DNA of 64,000 bases from Cacajao melanocephalus (Eukaryota > Chordata > Mammalia > Primates > Pitheciidae): positions 62,001 to 126,000 of the forward strand of contig CAUYLG010070477.1 of assembly GCA_963573385.1 (NCBI GenBank), written 5' to 3'. Of this stretch, positions 1 to 43,914 are shown in pieces; position 1 is the stretch's first letter, and each line of letters opens with the position of its first letter. A model generated the notes under the pieces. The model was not told the DNA's origin and made no database searches. It saw nothing but the letters and a program-made list of their open reading frames with translations. The position numbers were made by a program, and so were the translations under genes.

Positions 1-290
1 AAGACTTTTCCCTTACTGTTCTTGTAATAGTGAGTGAGTTCTCATGAGATCTAGTTGTTTAAAAGTATGTAGCATTTCATCGTTTGCTCACTCTCTCTCC
101 CGCTCCACCATGTGAAGATCTGTCTGCTGCTTCCCCTTCACCTTCCACTGTGATTGTCAGTTTCCTGAGACCTCCCCAGCCATGCTTCCTATACAACCTA
201 TGGAACTGAGTCAATTAAATCTCTTTTCTTCATAACTTACCCAGTGTCTGGTAGTTCCTTACAGCAGTGTGAGAATGGACTAATACAGGA
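1..290 (+). mobile_element. MaLR (THE1/MST-type) LTR, 3' part, cut by window start
   Basis: Recognised by the ACTGTTCTTGTAATAGTGAG segment, the CCATGTGAAGA and CCTCCCCAGCCATG blocks and the terminal GAGAATGGACTAATACA. Noncoding solo-LTR remnant. Confidence 0.8.
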
Positions 291-1742
291 AGGAAATTCT
301 GGAAAGCACAGTTGCAGCTGAATTGGAACAGTACAAAATTGTCACAGTCCTGATCTTTACCAAACATACCATCATAAAAAAGAGAATGATTAACCCTGAC
401 CCCACCATGGACCTATTAAAAAAATGTAGTGAGGTTTCATGTATTTAAAACCTACAGAATGTAATAGGACAAAATAATTCAGTAAACTCAACTTTCTGGT
501 TCTGACCACCCAACAAGGAGTCCACCTGAAATTCTCAGACATTATGACTAGCACTAGCATGGCAGTTTTCATTTTTTGAGGAGGCTACTGTTTTTAATAA
601 AATGATGGGCTGGATGGCTTTGACTCAGCAGTAATTCCTATGTGACTTTGTAAATAAAATGGGCCAAGATTACTCAATTTTATGTGCTAATTCTACTATA
701 GCCTTTTATATTTAGCCTCATAGTAATATTCTATAAGTAATCTTTGTTTGCTTTCTTGTTTCAACATTTTAATATCTTGGAAGGAATATAAAATTGATGT
801 AATTATTGTTTTTTTCTGTGTGAACTGTAAGTCATTTCCATATATTCTTTTAATGTCACTTTCTTTTAACAAAAAAGAATTGAGTTTCAAGTCAGTGACA
901 ATATAGAACATAAAATTTTTAAAAATAACAAAAAAGAGTGTTCATCAGCTAATAAGACACCATTTTTTCTTTGTTAAAAGAAAAAACCACATTTCATCTA
1001 TGAAAGAATTTTCTATCAGAAGTCTCACATGGCAATATTGACTAGAGTAATATTTTTTTCTAACATGAAAAACATTTCAAATGAGAGATAAATCCTTAAT
1101 AAAGACGTAATTGGTCTTGTCAGGGAGAGGATTTATACAGTAAGTAAAGAGAAGTTCAAATTTGAAATTAATGGCACACATGAAAGCAGTTCTCATAGTC
1201 CAAAATCAGTCCTCAGACATTTACATGAAGGATTATTTCCTTTACATTTCAGAAGAAAAATGTATAGAAGGGGTAGGAATATCAGTTATTATAATAGAAA
1301 GATTATAAACAGAAAAAGAATTCATACTAACATTTTCTCCAGCTCACCTATACTAAATTATTAACTAAAGAGAGAAATGACAAGAGTTTCAGATCATGCA
1401 GAGAAGCAAGAAGAGAAAATAATGTGTCACATTCAATTTCACTCTCTATTTCATATTTCCCCCAAAAGGAAATATCTCAGGATACTGAATTACAAGTTCT
1501 AGCTAATACATTGAGATGAAGCAGATGCTTTATACCAAGTAAGGTGCCAGACCCAAACTCAAATTTTTAAAGGAAATAATCACAAAATTCTTAGACCTTT
1601 TATGTTTCCACTCCCAATGAGAATGGAGTAGAGGGTACCTCATCTCTTTCTTCATGCTCATTTGGATGGGCTGGGGCCTCCACCAAGTCTACTGATACTG
1701 CTTACTGCTATTCCTACAGTGGTAAGGCCTAATAGCTGCATC
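291..1742. other. no gene or confident repeat seen
   Basis: AT-rich intergenic sequence. Short open frames on both strands have no recognisable domains. Confidence 0.5.
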
Positions 1743-2020
1743 TTTTTTTTTGAGACAGCCTCACACTGTCACCTGGGCTGGAGTGCAGTGGTGCAATCTC
1801 GGCTCACTGGAACCTCTGCCTCCCAGGTTCAAGCAATTCTCCTGCCTCAGCCTCCTGAGGAGCTAGGATTACAGGCGCCTGCCACCACACCAGCTAATTT
1901 TTTGTATTTTTAGTAGAGATGGGGTTTCACCATGTTGGCCAGGCTGGTTTCGAACTCCTGACCTCGTGATTTGCCTGCCGCAGCCTCACAAAGTGCTGGG
2001 TTTACAGGTGTGAGCCACCA
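1743..2020 (-). mobile_element. Alu, reverse orientation
   Basis: Poly-T start followed by GAGACAG...GGCTGGAGTGCAGTGG, ending GTGAGCCACCA. The terminal ~10 bases are missing. Confidence 0.92.
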
Positions 2021-5083
<3,063 letters not shown>

Positions 5084-5102
5084 AAAAGAATATTTGATTT
5101 GT

Positions 5103-5386
5103 GGCCAGGCACGGTGGCTCATGCCTGTAATCCCAGCACTTTCGGAGGCAGGTGGATCACAAGGTCAGGAGATCAAGATCATCCTGGGCAACATGGTGAA
5201 ACCGTCTCTACTAAAAATACAAAAATTAACTGGCCATGGTGGCATGTGCCTGTAATCCTAGCTACTCAGGATGCTGAAGCAGGAGAATTGCTTGAACCAG
5301 GGAGTCAGAGGTTGCAGTGAGCCGAGATCATGCCATTGCACTCCAGCCAGGTGACAGAGTGAGACTCCATCTAAAAATAAAAAAAA
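5103..5386 (+). mobile_element. Alu with perfect 19-bp target-site duplication
   Basis: Starts GGCCAGGCACGGTGGCTC and ends in an A-rich tail. AAAAGAATATTTGATTTGT occurs at 5084-5102 and again at 5383-5401. Confidence 0.96.
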
Positions 5387-5442
5387 GAATATTTGATTTG
5401 TTATAATCTGAAGGAGTATAAGGCTAATGAATAACTCTATTT

Positions 5443-5733
5443 GGCCGGGCGCAGTGGCTCACGCCTGTAATCCCAGCACTTTGGGAGGCTGAGGTGGGCG
5501 GATTATGAGGTCAGGAGATTGAGATCGTCCTGGCCAACATGGTGAAACCCTGTCTCTACTAAAAATAGAAAAATTAGCTGGGCATGGCGGCGCACACCTG
5601 TAGTCCCAGCTACTCAGGAGGCTGAGGCAGGAGAATCGATTGAACTCAGGAGGCAGAGCCGAGATTCTGCCACTGCACTCCAGCCTGACGACACAGCGAG
5701 ACTCTGTCTCAAAAACAAACAAATAGAAAAACA
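5443..5733 (+). mobile_element. Alu (S/Y-like) with 12-bp target-site duplication
   Basis: Starts GGCCGGGCGCAGTGGCTC. GAATAACTCTAT occurs at 5429-5440 and 5734-5745. A short internal deletion removes the usual GGTTGCAGT before GCCGAGAT. Confidence 0.96.
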
Positions 5734-5745
5734 GAATAACTCTAT

Positions 5746-7296
5746 GCTCCACTTCAGGTGATTTGTATGCCATAGGAGTTACCAATCTAGTTCTTGTCTT
5801 TCTTTTGAATAAATTAACAGATATTCCTAGAGTATCTACTGAGTACAAAGCTTGAGCTGGTTGGACCCTGTTAGGGACTCTTGAACAAGGAGAACCAAAA
5901 ACATGACAGACAAAAGGTAGAAATCTAATTAAGAGCAGTTGAGAAGTTGAGAAGATGACACAAGATCAATTGAGAAATTCTGCAAAGCCGAGAATGAAGT
6001 TAGACCCTTTTCATTTTAGTCTGCTGACAAATTAAGCAATGTACTATCATAAAATATTAGATTTGTTAATTATATATTTGTCTATTTTGTGCTTAAATGT
6101 AGCTACACTATATGTTAGATTAAATGCAATGGGGTGTGAGTATTAGACTCTAAAGTCATCACTGAAAAGCCAGTGAAAGCAAATAGAGTCCGTAGTTTAG
6201 TTAATAATATTCTAGCAATATTAATTATTTTAGTTTTGAAAAATGGTTATAACAGATGTTAACATTAGGGCAAACTGGATATAGGTTATATGGGATCTCT
6301 TTTGGCTATTTTTTATAACTTCTATATAAATTTAAAATTACTTCAAAATAAATTATTTAAAATTGTGATTAGAACTCTATATTAATTTTGTTATAACCGT
6401 CATTACTTTGTATTAAAATATTTTTTAAATCAAATTGTGAGTCATGTCAATGGATTATTTGCAACTTTATTCAAGACTTTTTAGTGCCACTGAGTTTAAT
6501 GGTTTGCCCATACATTAAACTGAGCAACGCTGGGGAGGCATCTTGTCCTCTTCCTGGCAGAATTACTAGTATTTTCCAACAATTACTTCTGCCTCAGGTC
6601 TGGATAATGTCCTAAACATTTTGCCTCATGTTCACTTTAGCTGCACATTTTAAAGGGGACAGTTTTCCGGTCACACAATGTTTCTTTTACTATCTGGTAA
6701 TGAGAGTTATAACTACTTCAGGCTCTGACCACATCTTGTTAGAGGTAGATATTATGCTTTCTTCTTTGTTTACAGTACACAATAATCCTCATCATTTTGA
6801 GATATTTCTTTATCAATTTCTCATCTTGTTTTTTTAGTTGCTATGACAATTTCCCCATATGTATGTTATGTGAAAGAAAACTATCTGAGCTTGTGTTCAC
6901 TAACAAGAAATAGGCATTGGAAAATAAGTACATGGGGCTCAACACTATTCTGACACAATAGGAAGACCTAGTAAGATAGTAATCTTAATGGCAGCAAATG
7001 TTATTAACATTAAACTAAAAACAGCTACACAGCAACAACCTAATGTTCTGATTCATGAGAGGTAGGAACACTGATGGAAATCAACATCTGTTGCTGGTGT
7101 TAATATTAAACATTAAAGTAATCCACAGAGGGATAATACAACTATTGTAGGTTAAACGACAATTACAGCTTTTCTGATTGGTTGTTTTAAGCAGGAGGTC
7201 CAGCAGCAGCAAAGTAAACAAGACAGGGGTTTTCCCATCATGTCTTTCCAAATAATCAGCGTCCTAAGTGAGGGGTGGAAGACTGTCACATTGAGG
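5746..7296. other. no gene seen; AT-rich intergenic DNA
   Basis: No recognisable domain or repeat apart from a possible diverged unit near 7190-7255 (see findings). Confidence 0.45.
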
Positions 7297-7524
7297 TATT
7301 AGTCAGTTTTCACACTGCTATAAAGAACTGCACAGACTGGGTAATTTATGAAGGAGGAACTTCCAAACACTTATAAAACCAACAGCTCTCCTGTGAACTC
7401 CCTATCTGGAGAACAGCATGGGAGAACCAGCCCCCATGATCCAATGACTTCCCTACCTCCACAACGAGGATTACAAATCGAGACGAGATTTGAGTGGGGA
7501 CACAGAGCCCTATTTTATCAAGGT
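7297..7524 (-). mobile_element. MaLR (THE1/MST-type) LTR, reverse, internally deleted
   Basis: Starts TATTAGTCAGTTTTCACACT and contains GACTGGGTAATTTATGAA and CCCCCATGATCCAATGACTT. Ends GGGGACACAGAGCCCTATTT, the reverse complement of the LTR start. Noncoding. Confidence 0.82.
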
Positions 7525-8232
7525 GTGAAAGGAGTCTAGAAATCAGTAGTTTGGGTAAAAATTACACGGCTGGCCGCGTTGTGCAGGGCCGTTTGTTTCA
7601 GCTGCAAACATTTTTCGCTGCATGAGGGGATAGAGGGCCGCTCTCTGCTGGTCCTGCAATGTAATCAAGACAGAGAGGGGTTTTTCACATCGTATCTTAA
7701 TACTCACAAAGGCTCGCTTCAAATAATAAATAAAAGCTCGTCTTCCGGACTCCAAGCAGCTTTCTGACAGTGGAAAACAAGCTTTCTCTTACTGCACAGT
7801 AGAGTCCCCTTACAGACATCAGATCCTAACATTATCTTCAATAAAATTTTGTGCCGCCAAGTTTTTAATTGTCTCCTGGAAGCTTTGGCTGGAGACTACT
7901 CAGCTCGTCTCAACTAATGGCTTTTGGGGGTTCTTTTTTCCCAGTTGAGTTTCCGTGTCTTTTACGCGTTTGGATTTATGGTCTGCTGGAAGTTTTTTTC
8001 AAGCTGACAGTGAAGACTTAGTTTCCTCAATTAGCATAAAAGCTGCTCCAAGGCAGCTGAGTCTTCAGTTCTGTTCCATTCAATTCTTGAGGCACCCATC
8101 CTGCGCCCTACTGTCCTTTGTCCCACGACTTCCCGAAATTATCTCAGGATTTTAACAGAAGCCGCTTCCTCGCCCTACCCCTAGGATGCACCGCACGGCA
8201 CACTCGACAGTTAGCGCCGGAAAGCATCACAA

Positions 8233-8245
8233 AACGCATGCGCCA
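8233..8245. promoter_or_regulatory. NRF-1-like site
   Basis: The stretch ACGCATGCGCC matches the palindromic core of nuclear respiratory factor 1 sites (GCGCATGCGC type). NRF-1 commonly drives nuclear genes for mitochondrial proteins, which suits GTPBP10. Binding is inferred only. Confidence 0.5.
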
Positions 8246-8289
8246 GTCGGCTGGTGTGGGCGGAGAATAAATCGCGTCGGCGGCAGGCG

Positions 8290-8298
8290 ATGATGTAA
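8290..8298 (+). other. possible minimal uORF (ATG ATG TAA)
   Basis: A two-codon open frame lies about 70 bases upstream of the GTPBP10 start. It would be a uORF only if transcription starts upstream of 8290. Confidence 0.3.
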
Positions 8299-8362
8299 AA
8301 ACGCCGCGTCGTACTTTGGATAGTGCGGCTTCCGCGAGAAGGTTTGCTGGCCTATTGCAGCT

Positions 8363-35697
<27,335 letters not shown>

Positions 35698-35756
35698 ATA
35701 TATATATTTTTAATTTTTATTGTATTTTATGTTTTGGGGTACATGTGAAGAACATG

Positions 35757-36205
35757 CAAGATGTTATTGATGGAATGCCATTTAATGCTTAAAAACAAGG
35801 AAATCCTTTCGTCTGTGACATGGATGAACCTGGAGGACATGTTCAGTAAAATAAGCCAGGCTTAGAAAGACAAATACTGCATAATCTCACTTGCATATGG
35901 AATCTTAAAAAGTTGAACTCATAGAAGCAGAGAATAAAATGGTGGTTATCAAGGGCTGTTTGGGGAGTGGACGGTTGAGGAGATGTTGGTCGAAGTATAC
36001 AAAATTTCAGTTTGACAAGGCAACTGATTTCAAGAGATCTATTGTACAGCTTGGTGACTATAATTAAGAACCGTGTATTTTGAAAATCACTGAGTAAATT
36101 TTAAGTGGTTTTTCCAAAAAAGCATATAAGGTAATGCACATGTTAATAGCTATACTGAACCATTCCACAATGTATAAATATTTCAAAACATGTTACACAT
36201 AAATC
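35757..36205 (+). mobile_element. LINE-1 3' end immediately after GTPBP10 coding region
   Basis: GACATGGATGAACCTGGAGG, AAATAAGCCAGGCTTAGAAA and AATGTATAAATATTTCAAAA are successive L1 ORF2-end and 3' UTR blocks. It starts about 60 bases after the stop, so the 3' UTR of GTPBP10 probably includes it. Confidence 0.85.
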
Positions 36206-36292
36206 CATACTTTTTCTATGTCATTTTTAAAAATCATATTTAAATTTTTTTATTTTGAAAGATTTTTCACAGATCTTTTTTTAGTATTATTA
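36124..36292 (+). repeat. duplicated block, copy B
   Basis: Pairs with copy A at 34637-34808. It contains the end of the L1 above and about 90 further bases that are not L1. Confidence 0.85.
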
Positions 36293-36385
36293 CCTTCTGA
36301 TATATGTGTTTTTGTTCAAGAACCATACCTTTTAAAGTTATTGTTTGGTAGTTAACTATGTCAACAGTAAAAAAAAGTACCTAAT

Positions 36386-36692
36386 GGCCAGGCATGGAGG
36401 CTCATGCCTGTAATCCCAGCACTTTGGGGGGCCAAGGAGGGCAGATCACTTGGGGTCAGGAGTTCAAGAGCAGCCTGACCAACATGGTGAAACCCCGTTT
36501 CTACTAAAAATATAAAAAATTGGCTGGGTGTTGTGGTACATGCCTGTTGTAGTCCCAGCTACTCTGGAGGCTGAGGCAGGAGAATTGCTTGAATGCAGGA
36601 GGTGGAGGATACAGTGAGTCTGAGATTGCGCCACTGCACTCCCGCCTGGGCAACAGAACTAGGCTCCATCTCAAAAAAAACAAAAAGTTAAG
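36386..36692 (+). mobile_element. Alu
   Basis: GGCCAGGCATGGAGGCTCAT start, two arms, A-rich tail. Confidence 0.93.
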
Positions 36693-39061
36693 AGCTAAAA
36701 ATTACGTTTTACAAGTTTATGGCCAGTCCACCTGTAATATTCTCTGATATTCCTTTACTTAGGATTTCCCTATTGAGATCATTTTTAAAATTTATATAGA
36801 AGCATTCTCTAGATTATTACTTGAATGAGCAATTCAGTTTTGTTTGTTTTTGAGACTGTCTTGTACCTGGTTGCACTAAATATATAATAGTTCTCTTTTG
36901 TGGAGACTTTAAAACTCTAAATTTGAACACATGTTTAATGATAATAAAGTTATAGCAGAAACCAGCAGATAGACTGTTGATAGTTTATGCATTGTTCTCA
37001 GCTTAAATTTTTTTCTGATTTGATCACGTGGATGACGTTTTTCCAGTATTCTTCTACTTACATTTGTTTTGTTGTCTGTTTCTCCTACCTCCCATTCCAG
37101 TCCCCCAACTGGCTTTTTTTGTATTTCTTTTTTCTTTGTTGCTCATGAATTTATTGAGTGTCTCTCCTATAGCAGACACTGTGCAAGGTGCTGTGTGTAC
37201 CAATGTTGAAGAGAACAGACAGGACCTACTGCCCTTGTATATCTCACATTTGATAAGAGAAACTGCAGGGGATTGGAATAGACTCCTTACAACAAAAGAA
37301 TAAGAATGAGGAAAATCATTTGGAATTTGTGCTGATCACAGTGACCAGGCTTTGTATTGGATATGTTTTACATTTGTAACTTCAGTGCTATTTTTTTTTA
37401 AGCTCTGTTATTTTCTAAATATAAACAAATAGCAGTGTAAGGACAGTTTCATCAGGTGAATATCGGAAATACTGACACCATGATCTTATTTTGTGCTGTG
37501 GCAAAGGGTAGTAGATGTGTGTTCAGGATTATTTGCTCTGTCAGTAATGGCCAGGATGCCACTCCATGACTAACCAAAGCATTTTATTACATGACTCACT
37601 AAAATGTTCAATTAATTAGTATTTTCTGGTTACTGCAAGTGTACTCTATGTACCTTTTTTTGACCTTTGATTTTTATTCTGATGGAGAAAATTAGATTCC
37701 TTTTTTATCTTATAAAAAATTTGAAAACATAAAGACGTACTTTAAGTCTTTTAACATTATCTCAGATGCATTTTATTTTGTCCTTAAGTAAGACTTTTCA
37801 TTTTTACCTTTTAAAATGTAATTTTCAAAATATATGCTTTTTGAAATGCTTATTATATTACTGAATAACCAGAGAGTATTAAATTCAGTGTATAGCAAAT
37901 TCTTACAAAGTCCCAGTAGTTCTGCAGAGCTTTCTATGTCAGATTTATTTACCATCATGAAATGCAAGTTTATATAATATTAAGTATATTGTACTATGAA
38001 GTTGGATCTGTGTACTGAAAAATTCCAGAATACCTCTTATATTGTGCTTTTTGTGATACATATTCATATTATATGTCATAGCAAGATGAACTTTTTAAAA
38101 AATAGTAAACATGTATTAGTTACATAATCAGGAAAAAAGTCATCTTTTATAATGGGAAAAATTAGGTGAAGGATATTTCAGGTTTTATCTGATTAGTTTT
38201 CTTGTAAAGTTATGTATTTTCTTTCATCTCAGTGTTATTTGCTTCGCAAAGATGGAGGTTAGAGATTCCTTTTAGTAGTTAATGAAAGCTACAGGCTTTT
38301 CTTGCCAAAAAATGTACATAAACACCTAAAATATTTTCCAAGCAATTTCACAGTGTTTGCAAAATTCGGATTGAAAACCCGGTTTCACAAATCCCATCTA
38401 GAAATTTGCGGTGTATTAAGGTATATTAAAAATAATGTTCCAAAGCAACAACATAAGTATGCTTTAAAACTGTAGCTTAAAAATGAAAATTAGCAATAAC
38501 ATAACTTGTAAACCTACACAAAAGATATTTTATTGCAAAAATATGGCAACATTTTGTTTAAAGACCAAATAGTGAATTGAATTTAATGCCTATCTTTAAG
38601 TGCTTAACAGTATGTCAAATTTGGTTTAAATCTGCCTCTTCTTACAGAATAGAAAGTGAAACAAATCCAGAAATACTGTTTGAGTACATGGTCTGTGCTA
38701 GTAATCACATCTAAAGTGGTAATGTTACCATATGCTGGGTACTGTACTGAATATCACATATGTTTACTTATAGACACTGCACTGTATTGCCTGCTAGCCA
38801 TGTCATTTTTTTAAGTTGGGTAGTGGATACATGAGTTGTTTTTTGAACTCTTGGGAGCCTAAAGTATTTGGTAATTTTTTAAAAGACATTTATAAAAAAA
38901 AGTCTATGCCTTATCAAAGTTTATAACTCAGAAATTACTGAGATAAGCAGTGGACAAAAAATGTTGGCAGATAACATACATAATTTTAATTGCAAAGTTA
39001 AGTAGTGAAAAATATCTTTTTTTCTTAAAGAGATATTTCACATCTATTTTATTTGTTTAGT
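36693..39061. other. intergenic or distal 3' UTR sequence of GTPBP10
   Basis: Repeat-poor and AT-rich, with an old L2/MIR-like fragment at about 37160-37260 (CAGACACTGTGCAAGGTGCT). No second gene is visible. Confidence 0.45.
36943..36948 (+). terminator. candidate GTPBP10 polyadenylation signal
   Basis: AATAAA about 1.25 kb after the GTPBP10 stop. Another AATAAA at 35933-35938 lies inside L1 3'-end sequence. Which one is used cannot be decided from sequence. Confidence 0.3.
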
Positions 39062-40455
<1,394 letters not shown>

Positions 40456-41078
40456 TGATTTCCTTATGTTAGTATAGTGTGTATTGCTGAACTTTTTCGT
40501 TTATATTTTTGGACCTCAGTTGACTGAGTAACTGAAACTGAGGATGGGGCAAAGGGATGCCTAAAACCTTGGATACTACCAAACCCTATATATGTTTTTT
40601 CTATACCACACCTATGATTAAGTTTAATTTTTAAATTAGGCACAGTAAGAGATTAAAAATATTAAATTGGACCAATTATAGCAATATATTGTAATAAAAG
40701 CTATGTTAATGTGGTCTCCCTCTCGAAATATCTTACTGTACTGTACTCCTGATTATGTGAGAGAAAATGCCTACATGATAAGATCATGTGAGGCAAATGA
40801 CATAGGCATTGTGACATACCTTGGGTTAGGCTACTGCGGACCTTTTGACAATACATCAGGAAAATCTTTTGTTTTGGGTGATCCTGGATCATGGAGCCAT
40901 GATGTCAGGAGCAGATGATATCCATGGCAAATGGGAGGGTAGCATATACAGTATGGATACACTGGACGAAGAGATGATTCATCTCCTGGCAAGATGGAAT
41001 GAGATTTCCTCATGTTATTTAGAATAGTGTGCATTTCTAAACTTTTCCATTTAATATTTTTGGACCACAGTTGAGTGC
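40456..41078. mobile_element. nonautonomous DNA-transposon-like remnant with terminal direct repeats
   Basis: GTGGTCTCCCTCTCGAAATA and AGGCATTGTGACATACCTTG resemble an old MER/Tigger-type nonautonomous element. Blocks of about 73 bp at 40456-40528 and 41002-41075 are direct repeats of one another (both contain TATTTTTGGACC-CAGTTGA). The exact family is not resolved. Confidence 0.5.
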
Positions 41079-42039
41079 AATAATGACAAATGCCCTGCAT
41101 GTGTGTACATGTATTCATGTGAGACAAGGCCCATAGGTATCCCCACTTTCCCTCTCCCAACACTAGCTAATTTTGAGTAATTGTGTATTGTCAGAAAAGC
41201 GATCAGTATTAGTTTTTATCGTTCCAAAATTTGTTTTTAATTTTTTTGTTTAAAAGCAAGGCATGCTGTGTTGACTCTGTAACAGACTAATCTGAATTGT
41301 TAAAACTGCTTCCTGGTTATACTCTGGAAAGTAACCTGGGACATTTTAGTGGGGTTTTTCCCCTCTTTTTTGGGAAGGGGAGTATGTGAAGGGTTTGATT
41401 TTTAGTCTTGTTTATTTTAATTAACCAATGTACAGCCCATAAGGGGAGGAGGACAGATTGGTTCCACATTCCACTTCTTAGATTTCATTTAGAAAACATG
41501 TTCTCATTCTGGTGCTCTTAGGAAGGAGTATAGTAAATCCTTCATTTAATAACATACTACTTTTTGAAAGTTGCCTTTTCTCTCTACCCTTGAATAGATC
41601 CAGTATTTGATGACACTCATGAAAGTGCGTGGAACCTGTCTTGTCCCTCCTCTTTATATATGTGACTGTGACTTTTAAAGACATTTGTTTGCCATTTCCT
41701 GATTTGGCGGAAAATTAATTCCTACCTTTTTCACTAATAAATGAAGAAAAGTATTGCACCTTTGAAATACATTAACTTGATTGAATATGTAATTTAAAAT
41801 AAATCTTTCCATGTCATTGTCTTATATGCTTAGAATAGATTTGCAACTCAGTAATATAATTTATTCCTAGATTGAAGCTGGAGACCTATATGTACAGGAA
41901 ATGTGAGAGGCAGTGATAGAAGACGGACATCTGTGGAATGATCCATATCCTTTCAAGTTATGAGAATGAAGGCCTACTTCATTAAGAAGTGGTGAGGTGA
42001 GGGTGAGGAGAACACTTAACAATAAGGGCACCAGTCAGG
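41079..42039. other. intergenic DNA, nothing recognised
   Basis: Unassigned; no gene or RNA signal. Confidence 0.4.
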
Positions 42040-42415
42040 GGACTCCCCTTATGTGGGATATAAAAAATTGAATCTCGTGAAAATAGAGAGTAGGCTGGTG
42101 GTCATCAGAGATCGGGAAGGGTACGGTGGAGTAGGGGTTTGAAAAGAAGTTGATTGATAGGAACAAATGTATGGTTTGATAGAAGACCTGAGAACTAATG
42201 TTAGTATGGTGACTGTAGTTTACAGTTATGTGTTGTATATCTCAAAATAGCTAGAAGAGAATTCAAATGGTTTTAGCATAAAGAAAACACAAATATTTAA
42301 GGTGATGAATATCCCAAGTACACTGATTAGATCTTTACATATTACATGAATGTATTATATGATCATATCTACTTTGAAACACTATGTACATGTATTAAAC
42401 ATCAAAAAGAAAGAA
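42040..42415 (+). mobile_element. LINE-1 (old) 3' UTR end
   Basis: GGTGGTCATCAGAGATCGGG, GTGTTGTATATCTCAAAATA and TACTTTGAAACACTATGTAC follow old L1 3' UTR order; ends in an A-rich tail at 42405-42420. Confidence 0.78.
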
Positions 42416-42420
42416 AAAAA

Positions 42421-42560
42421 GCCTGCTGACATCCTGATTTTAGCCCAGTGAGACCTGTGTCAGAATTTTGACCTCCAGAATTGTAAGATAATAAATTTAT
42501 TGTGTTTTATACCTTTGAGTTTGTGATACTTTGTCACAGCAGCAGTAGAAAACTAACACA
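42421..42560 (+). mobile_element. MLT1-like LTR 3' end
   Basis: ACCTCCAGAATTGTAAGATA, AATAAATTTATTGTGTTTTA and CAGTAGAAAACTAACACAG match the 3' part of MaLR MLT1 LTRs. Noncoding. Confidence 0.65.
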
Positions 42561-43314
42561 GTGACCAAGTGGGAATCTCTGTAGAATTTCGGTGGTGAAT
42601 GGTATATTGCAGTGAATTTAAGAGTTGACTTTTCTCCTTGAAGAATCTCTAATGAGAAAAACAGGAAAGCCAGGATTGTTCATTGCAGATCTAAATAAGT
42701 ACTTTTGAGAATTATATTCCAATTATCTAACTACTGAACTCCAACAGGGTTTTTAAGTTTTCTGTTCCATCTTTGCTATTCCAGATGCAGGCATTTTAGA
42801 CCCTAGCTTGAACAGTAAGTCTAGGAATAGGGTTGTCTTTCCTTCCTTTTTGTGCTCTGATTTTTAAAATTATTTTAATCAATTGCATGTACTTCCCAGC
42901 TAAAGTCCTCTAATCGGGCAGTATTCATCAATGATTGAGAAATGTTATAAAATGATTTTGTACATAGTTATTTGATTCAATTCAGCTTTATAGATGAGAA
43001 AACTAAAGTTCAGAGGAAATAAGTGATTATCCTTTGTCACATTGCCATTATCCATCTGTTATTTCCAGAGCTGGCGTAGAGCGCAGAAACCTTTTCACTA
43101 CCCAGTGCTGTCTTTCTTCCTCATTATTAGAATTCCCAGTTTGGCTTTGGGATCGGATAGCTTCTGGCCTTAGATAACCTTATCCATCCTCTAAAGCAGT
43201 ATCACACATAAGAAGGGAGTAGCAGTGAACTGATAGTAGCCTCTCCACCCTCTCTTTAAAAAAAAATCCCTGACAAATAGCCTCATTGTTACTAGAGCAA
43301 CACAAAATGGAAAA
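42561..43314. repeat. intergenic DNA with MIR fragment
   Basis: At about 42970-43120, GATGAGAAAACTAAAGTTCA and AGAGGAAATAAGTGATTATC resemble MIR in reverse orientation. The rest is unassigned. Confidence 0.5.
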
Positions 43315-43500
43315 TGCTAATAACAAACACATAGTCCTCTACTGTGTGTTAGACACTGTTGTAACCGTCTCTATAGTAATTCATTTAACCCTTATCGCAA
43401 TTTTCTGTTGTAGATATACTGTTACACGGGGGTTACCTTACTTGCCCAAGGTTATACTTAACTTGGGATGGGTGCCCCAGTGAAGGTGACTAGCCCATAA
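43315..43500 (-). mobile_element. MIR, reverse orientation
   Basis: CTACTGTGTGTTAGACACTG, TAATTCATTTAACCCTTATC and ACTTGCCCAAGGTTATACTT are consecutive antisense MIR blocks. Confidence 0.7.
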
Positions 43501-43673
43501 GAAGGTTAGCAAAAATTCTTAAATCTGGATTTTTTTTTCAGGTACTTTTTCTCCTTTTTATTTTGAAAAACTTCAAAGATACAGAGAATGTGAAGGAACA
43601 GTGCAAGAAACACCCACATATGTATTCGTCATGAATGCAACAATTATACACATTTGCACACTTCATATCCATT

Positions 43674-43676
<3 letters not shown>

Positions 43677-43708
<32 letters not shown>
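43677..43708 (+). repeat. (TG)n microsatellite
   Basis: Sixteen TG units, inside what may be an old LINE-type fragment (about 43545-43800). Confidence 0.9.
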
Positions 43709-43914
43709 TCATCTCGAAGTAGTAGGCATCACAACACTTCAGCATCCTTTATTTTTTAAAAATTCAGATCATTGCTCTTTAGGACTTTGGAATCCTTTAA
43801 TTCAGATATTCATTCACTAATGCAGGACGAGGAAGAGGCAGGACAGTACAAATTGTGTGGGAGAGTAAAGTTAGTTCAAATATCGAATAGCTAGCTATAT
43901 GTTCTGTACTTTAG

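Larger units (their letters stand above)
8150..8362 (+). promoter_or_regulatory. GTPBP10 proximal promoter and 5' UTR, CpG-enriched
   Basis: CpG dinucleotides are clustered here against a CpG-poor background (for example around 8160-8300 and 8325-8345), and there is no TATA box near the start codon. This looks like a dispersed-initiation housekeeping promoter. The exact transcription start cannot be read from sequence. The region contains an NRF-1-like palindrome and ETS-like GGAA/TTCC cores near 8218 and 8330. Confidence 0.6.

Noticed and set aside
5459..5848. 129-residue frame on the - strand, and many similar frames of 60-115 residues across the window
   Set aside because: They are translations of Alu sequence (words such as ARLECSG and HHAQLIF), not genes.
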